The position numbers and the translations under genes are program-made. Shown here piece by piece: positions 60,866 through 64,000 of a stretch of DNA of 64,000 nt. Under the pieces are notes generated by a model, which saw only the letters and a program-made list of their open reading frames with translations, was not told the origin of the DNA and ran no database searches. Source of the stretch: Paenibacillus sp. RC334 (GTDB lineage: Bacteria > Bacillota > Bacilli > Paenibacillales > Paenibacillaceae); NCBI RefSeq assembly GCF_030034735.1, contig NZ_CP125370.1:2108001-2172000 (forward strand). Direction: 5' to 3'. Each line of letters starts with the position of its first letter. Position 1 is the first letter of the stretch.

Positions 60866-62452
60866 GTGAACGAGAGAATCGCCCAATATCGGGATAAGAT
60901 TTCCGGGTATTGGAATAATTTCAGCAAAAAACAGAAGATATTACTTGTTTCGACATTGGCATTCATCATCATTGCCATTGTAGTGCTAACGATGCAGTTT
61001 ACCAAAACCGAGTATGAAGTGGCTTTCCGGGATTTAAACGCAAACGATGCTGCCGGGGTCATTAAATATCTCGATTCTGCGGGTATTCCGTATCAGCTCA
61101 ATGCTGGCGGGACGCAAATCGCAGTTCCAACCGCAAACGCGGATAAGGCAAAGGTAGATGTTGGGTCTCAGGGCCTAATTCAAAAGGGTTCAATCGGCAT
61201 GAGTGCCTTTGACCAGTCCTCCTCGGCAATTGGTATGACGGAGAACGAGTTCAATGTGAAATACAATAACGCCTTGAACGGCGAAGTGCAGCAATTGTTG
61301 GAACGGATGGATGGTGTCCAAAGCTCCAAAGCTGTCATAAATATGCCGAAGGAAAACATTTTTGCTGGGCTTGAAGAAAAAGACAAAGCTTCTGCTTCGG
61401 TTCAAATGGAATTCGAACCTGGCTTTACGCCAAATCAGCAAGCCATCGACGGATACTTTAATCTGGTAAAGACGGCTGTGCCGAATTTGCCTGTAGAAAA
61501 CATTACGATCACCAATAAGGAGTATGAACTGATTCCAACGGCCAAGGGCGGTCAAGGAGGTCTCTCCAGTGGTGTTGAGGAAAACATGGCTCTGCAGAAG
61601 AAGTTTGAGAGCGATGTAAGGAATAATGTCCAACAATTTTTGTCGAAAATTGTTGGCGAAGACAAAGTGAATGTGCTGGTTATGTCACAGCTAAATTTCG
61701 ACAAAGTAACGTCGAAAGAGCAGATGGTCACACCAGTTGATCAAACGAAAATGAAGGGCATTGAAATCAGCGCCCAGCAAATTCAGGAAAGCTACACTGG
61801 CAGTAGTGGACAAACCGGAGGAGTCGCAGGAACAGGAACGCAGGATGTACCTGGTTACCCTGGAGGAAGCAATTCGGGCAACACAAGCTCAGATAAGAGC
61901 TCAAGCACAATTAACTACGAAGTTAACCGAATTGCGAAGGATATTATCCAAAGTCCGTACACTGTAAAAGATTTAACCATTAATGTAGCAGTTGAACCAC
62001 CAACGGGGCAGCAAACTTTGGATGCAGCAACTCAGGCCGCAATCCAAAATATTTTGGTTAATATTGTAAGAGCTTCATTAGCGAATTCCGGTATTACTAT
62101 TACAGACGCTGATTTAGCCAAAAAAGTTTCAGTGTTCTCTCAAACCGTACCGGCGCCAGCGAACACCAACACGTTTTTTTCAGCTTCCAACCCTTGGGTA
62201 TGGGGCATCGGGGCTGCTGTACTGGCACTGTTGGCAGGCGTAATCTTCCTGATTGTACGCGGTCGTCGTAAGCAGCAGGAAGAAGAATTAGATGAAGATC
62301 TGCAACTTATGCCAACACCGACGGAGTTCCCGTCCATTACCATGGAAAGTGTGACAAATGAAAGTCAAGTGCGTAAACAGCTTGAGAGTCTGGCGAAAAA
62401 GAAACCCGACGAATTCGTCAATCTGCTTCGTACATGGCTGGCTGACGAATAG
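60866..62452 (+). CDS. fliF: Flagellar MS-ring protein FliF
   Basis: Membrane ring protein of 528 residues with helices about 27-47 and 446-467. Between them lie the two YscJ-like ring-building domains (YEVAFRDLNANDAAGVIKYLDSAGIPYQL) and a Gly/Ser-rich disordered stretch about 305-350. The cytoplasmic C terminus (LESLAKKKPDEFVNLLRTWLAD) is the FliG-binding motif. GTG start. The stop is 11 nt before the TTG chosen for fliG. Confidence 0.97.
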   Translation: MNERIAQYRDKISGYWNNFSKKQKILLVSTLAFIIIAIVVLTMQFTKTEYEVAFRDLNANDAAGVIKYLDSAGIPYQLNAGGTQIAVPTANADKAKVDVGSQGLIQKGSIGMSAFDQSSSAIGMTENEFNVKYNNALNGEVQQLLERMDGVQSSKAVINMPKENIFAGLEEKDKASASVQMEFEPGFTPNQQAIDGYFNLVKTAVPNLPVENITITNKEYELIPTAKGGQGGLSSGVEENMALQKKFESDVRNNVQQFLSKIVGEDKVNVLVMSQLNFDKVTSKEQMVTPVDQTKMKGIEISAQQIQESYTGSSGQTGGVAGTGTQDVPGYPGGSNSGNTSSDKSSSTINYEVNRIAKDIIQSPYTVKDLTINVAVEPPTGQQTLDAATQAAIQNILVNIVRASLANSGITITDADLAKKVSVFSQTVPAPANTNTFFSASNPWVWGIGAAVLALLAGVIFLIVRGRRKQQEEELDEDLQLMPTPTEFPSITMESVTNESQVRKQLESLAKKKPDEFVNLLRTWLADE

Positions 62453-62463
62453 AGGTGAGTTCA

Positions 62464-63480
62464 TTGGCAAAAGCAAGCAGTCAAGGTTTAACGGGAAGAC
62501 AAAAAGCGGCAATTCTGCTAATCACGATGGGGCCGGAAGTATCTGCTCAAATATTCAAGCATTTGCGTGACGAAGAGATTGAGCAACTTACATTGGAAAT
62601 CGCCAATGTGCGGAAGGTCGATGCAACGGAAAAAGATTCGATTATGGCTGAGTTTCATCAAATTTGTTTGGCTCAGGAGTACATTTCCCAAGGCGGCATC
62701 AATTATGCCAAAGAGATATTGGAAAAGGCACTCGGGTCGCAAAAAGCAGTTGAGGTCATTAACCGTCTGACGGCGACGTTGCAGGTGAGACCGTTCGATT
62801 TTGCCCGCAAGGCTGATCCAAACCAGATTTTGAACTTTATACAGAACGAAAATCCACAGACGATTGCTCTCGTGCTCTCGTACTTGCAATTTGAGCAGGC
62901 GGCGGCGATTCTGTCGTCCCTGCCACAGGAAAAGCAGGCTGAGGTGGCTCGGCGTGTCGCTGTAATGGACAGCACTTCGCCGGAAGTCATTTCACAAGTG
63001 GAACGTGTGCTGGAGCAAAAGCTGTCAGCAACCGCGACGCAGGATTACACGAATGCAGGTGGTATCGAGTCCATTGTTCAGATTTTGAATGGGGTAGACC
63101 GAGGGACCGAACGCACGATCCTCGACTCGCTTGAAATTCAGGACCCTGAACTGGCCGAGGAAATCAAGAAAAGAATGTTCGTATTCGAGGATATCGTCAA
63201 TGTGGACAACCGTTCCATTCAACGTATTATCCGCGATATCGACAATGCCGATTTGCAGTTGGCGCTTAAAGTGTCCAGCGAAGAAGTACGCGATGTGATT
63301 TTCCGAAATATGTCGAAACGGATGGCAGAAACCTTCAAAGAGGAAATGGAATATATGGGACCGGTACGGCTGCGTGATGTGGAAGAAGCGCAGACTCGCA
63401 TCGTATCGACGATCCGCAGATTGGAAGAGGCCGGTGAGATTATAATCGCACGCGGCGGAGGAGATGACATCATTGTCTAA
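62464..63480 (+). CDS. fliG: Flagellar motor switch protein FliG
   Basis: Rotor protein of 338 residues that meets the stators. N domain LTGRQKAAILLITMGPEVSAQIFKHL; middle domain ending with the EHPQ-like motif NENPQTIALVLSYL about 122; C-terminal torque helix with the charged residues KKRMFVFEDIVNVDNRSIQRIIRDID. TTG 62464 fits GAGGTGAG and the family start; GTG 62455 is the alternative. Overlaps fliH by 8 nt. Confidence 0.97.
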   Translation: MAKASSQGLTGRQKAAILLITMGPEVSAQIFKHLRDEEIEQLTLEIANVRKVDATEKDSIMAEFHQICLAQEYISQGGINYAKEILEKALGSQKAVEVINRLTATLQVRPFDFARKADPNQILNFIQNENPQTIALVLSYLQFEQAAAILSSLPQEKQAEVARRVAVMDSTSPEVISQVERVLEQKLSATATQDYTNAGGIESIVQILNGVDRGTERTILDSLEIQDPELAEEIKKRMFVFEDIVNVDNRSIQRIIRDIDNADLQLALKVSSEEVRDVIFRNMSKRMAETFKEEMEYMGPVRLRDVEEAQTRIVSTIRRLEEAGEIIIARGGGDDIIV

Positions 63481-64000
63481 CTTGATCAAATCTTTCCAAT
63501 ATGTGCCTGTTGAAGCTTTGAAAACCATTGATGTGGCACATACGTATGCGCCAGAAACGTCGGACGAGGAAGTCACAACTGAACATATGGAGCCGGAACC
63601 ACAGAGAGATTACGAGACTGAACGGCTCCGGGATGAAATGCTGAATGATGCCAAGGATTTTGCCGAACGGCAGGTTCGTGAGGCGGCTGAAGAAGCGGAA
63701 CGGATGCTTCAGGAGGCGCAGCAGCAGATTGAAACCTGGTGGCAGGAACGCCGTGAGCAGGACGAGCAGTTAACAGAGTCCTTAAAGGCTGACGGGTTTC
63801 AGCAAGGCTATGAGGAAGGCCAAAAGTTGGCTGAGGCCGAGCTTCAGGTGAAATCGGAACAGATGATGGCAGAAGCGCAGGATATTTTGCGTCAGGCCTA
63901 TGAGACCAAGGAGCAATTGATTCAGGAGGCTGAGCCTTTTCTGGTCGAGCTGAGTAGTTCTATTGCTGAGAAAGTTATTGAAAAACAGCTTAGTATTGAG
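63473..64000 (+). CDS. fliH: Flagellar assembly protein FliH (partial at window edge)
   Basis: Negative regulator and stator of the FliI export ATPase. 176 codons are visible before the window ends. TTG 63473 has GGAGGAG 9 nt upstream and lies inside the fliG end. The N-terminal part is acidic; about 50-130 is a long Glu/Ala/Gln-rich coiled coil; then FQQGYEEGQKLAE, the family's glycine-containing helix, and FLVELSSSIAEKVIEKQLS, the start of the FliI-binding domain. Confidence 0.92.
   Translation, partial: MSNLIKSFQYVPVEALKTIDVAHTYAPETSDEEVTTEHMEPEPQRDYETERLRDEMLNDAKDFAERQVREAAEEAERMLQEAQQQIETWWQERREQDEQLTESLKADGFQQGYEEGQKLAEAELQVKSEQMMAEAQDILRQAYETKEQLIQEAEPFLVELSSSIAEKVIEKQLSIE

Noticed and set aside
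1..64000. tRNA, rRNA, CRISPR arrays, insertion sequences, prophage, phage-defence genes
   Set aside because: Looked for and not seen: no clover-leaf sequences, regular spacer repeats, transposases or terminal inverted repeats with target duplications.

Overview
The window looks like a chromosomal segment of a Paenibacillus close to P. polymyxa. The evidence is Firmicute ribosome binding sites (GGAGG), a ylbH-to-fliH gene order close to that of Bacillus subtilis, and accessory genes typical of paenibacilli: a GH42 beta-galactosidase, a collagen-like surface protein and an Agr-type peptide cassette. No rRNA, tRNA, CRISPR array, insertion sequence or prophage was seen.

Bases 1-16.4k are accessory. 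They hold the end of an iron alcohol dehydrogenase; a TetR regulator divergent from an Old Yellow Enzyme; a MarR regulator with a quinone reductase sharing a palindromic operator; a GNAT acetyltransferase; a second MarR regulator with a DegV protein; a broken VOC gene; a collagen-like protein; a frameshifted MFS transporter; a GH42 beta-galactosidase divergent from an AraC regulator; a KimA-type potassium importer; and an acyltransferase. The block ends with an Agr-like cassette: a kinase-less AgrC-like membrane protein, AgrB, and a 40-residue AgrD-like peptide with serine in place of the usual ring cysteine. A minus-strand small-RNA candidate lies just beyond it.

Bases 16.7-59.2k are the conserved core. 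In order: rsmD-coaD-ylbJ-sepM-tmcAL-yceD-rpmF; the fatty-acid operon fapR-plsX-fabH-fabD-fabG-acpP-fabF; rnc-smc-ftsY; ylxM-ffh-rpsP-khpA-rimM-trmD; rplS-lepB-rbgA-rnhB; a FliK-like/FlhB-tail-like pair; yraN; a nitroreductase with a Fur-like site; comM; ohr/ohrR; sucCD; dprA; topA; trmFO; hslVU. From 59.6 kb to the end runs the start of the fla/che operon, flgB-flgC-fliE-fliF-fliG-fliH (fliH cut by the window edge). Compared with B. subtilis as I remember it, codV and codY are absent around hslVU, and ylbJ and tmcAL are inverted.

Four single-base insertions in homopolymers break three otherwise intact genes (MFS transporter, rsmD twice, fabF). The VOC gene carries three apparent single-base losses. 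Because fabF and rsmD are conserved and full length apart from these shifts, sequencing or assembly error is the simplest explanation there. The most interesting candidate for undescribed biology is the Agr-like cassette with a predicted serine lactone and no local kinase or response regulator, together with the convergent C-rich RNA candidate.
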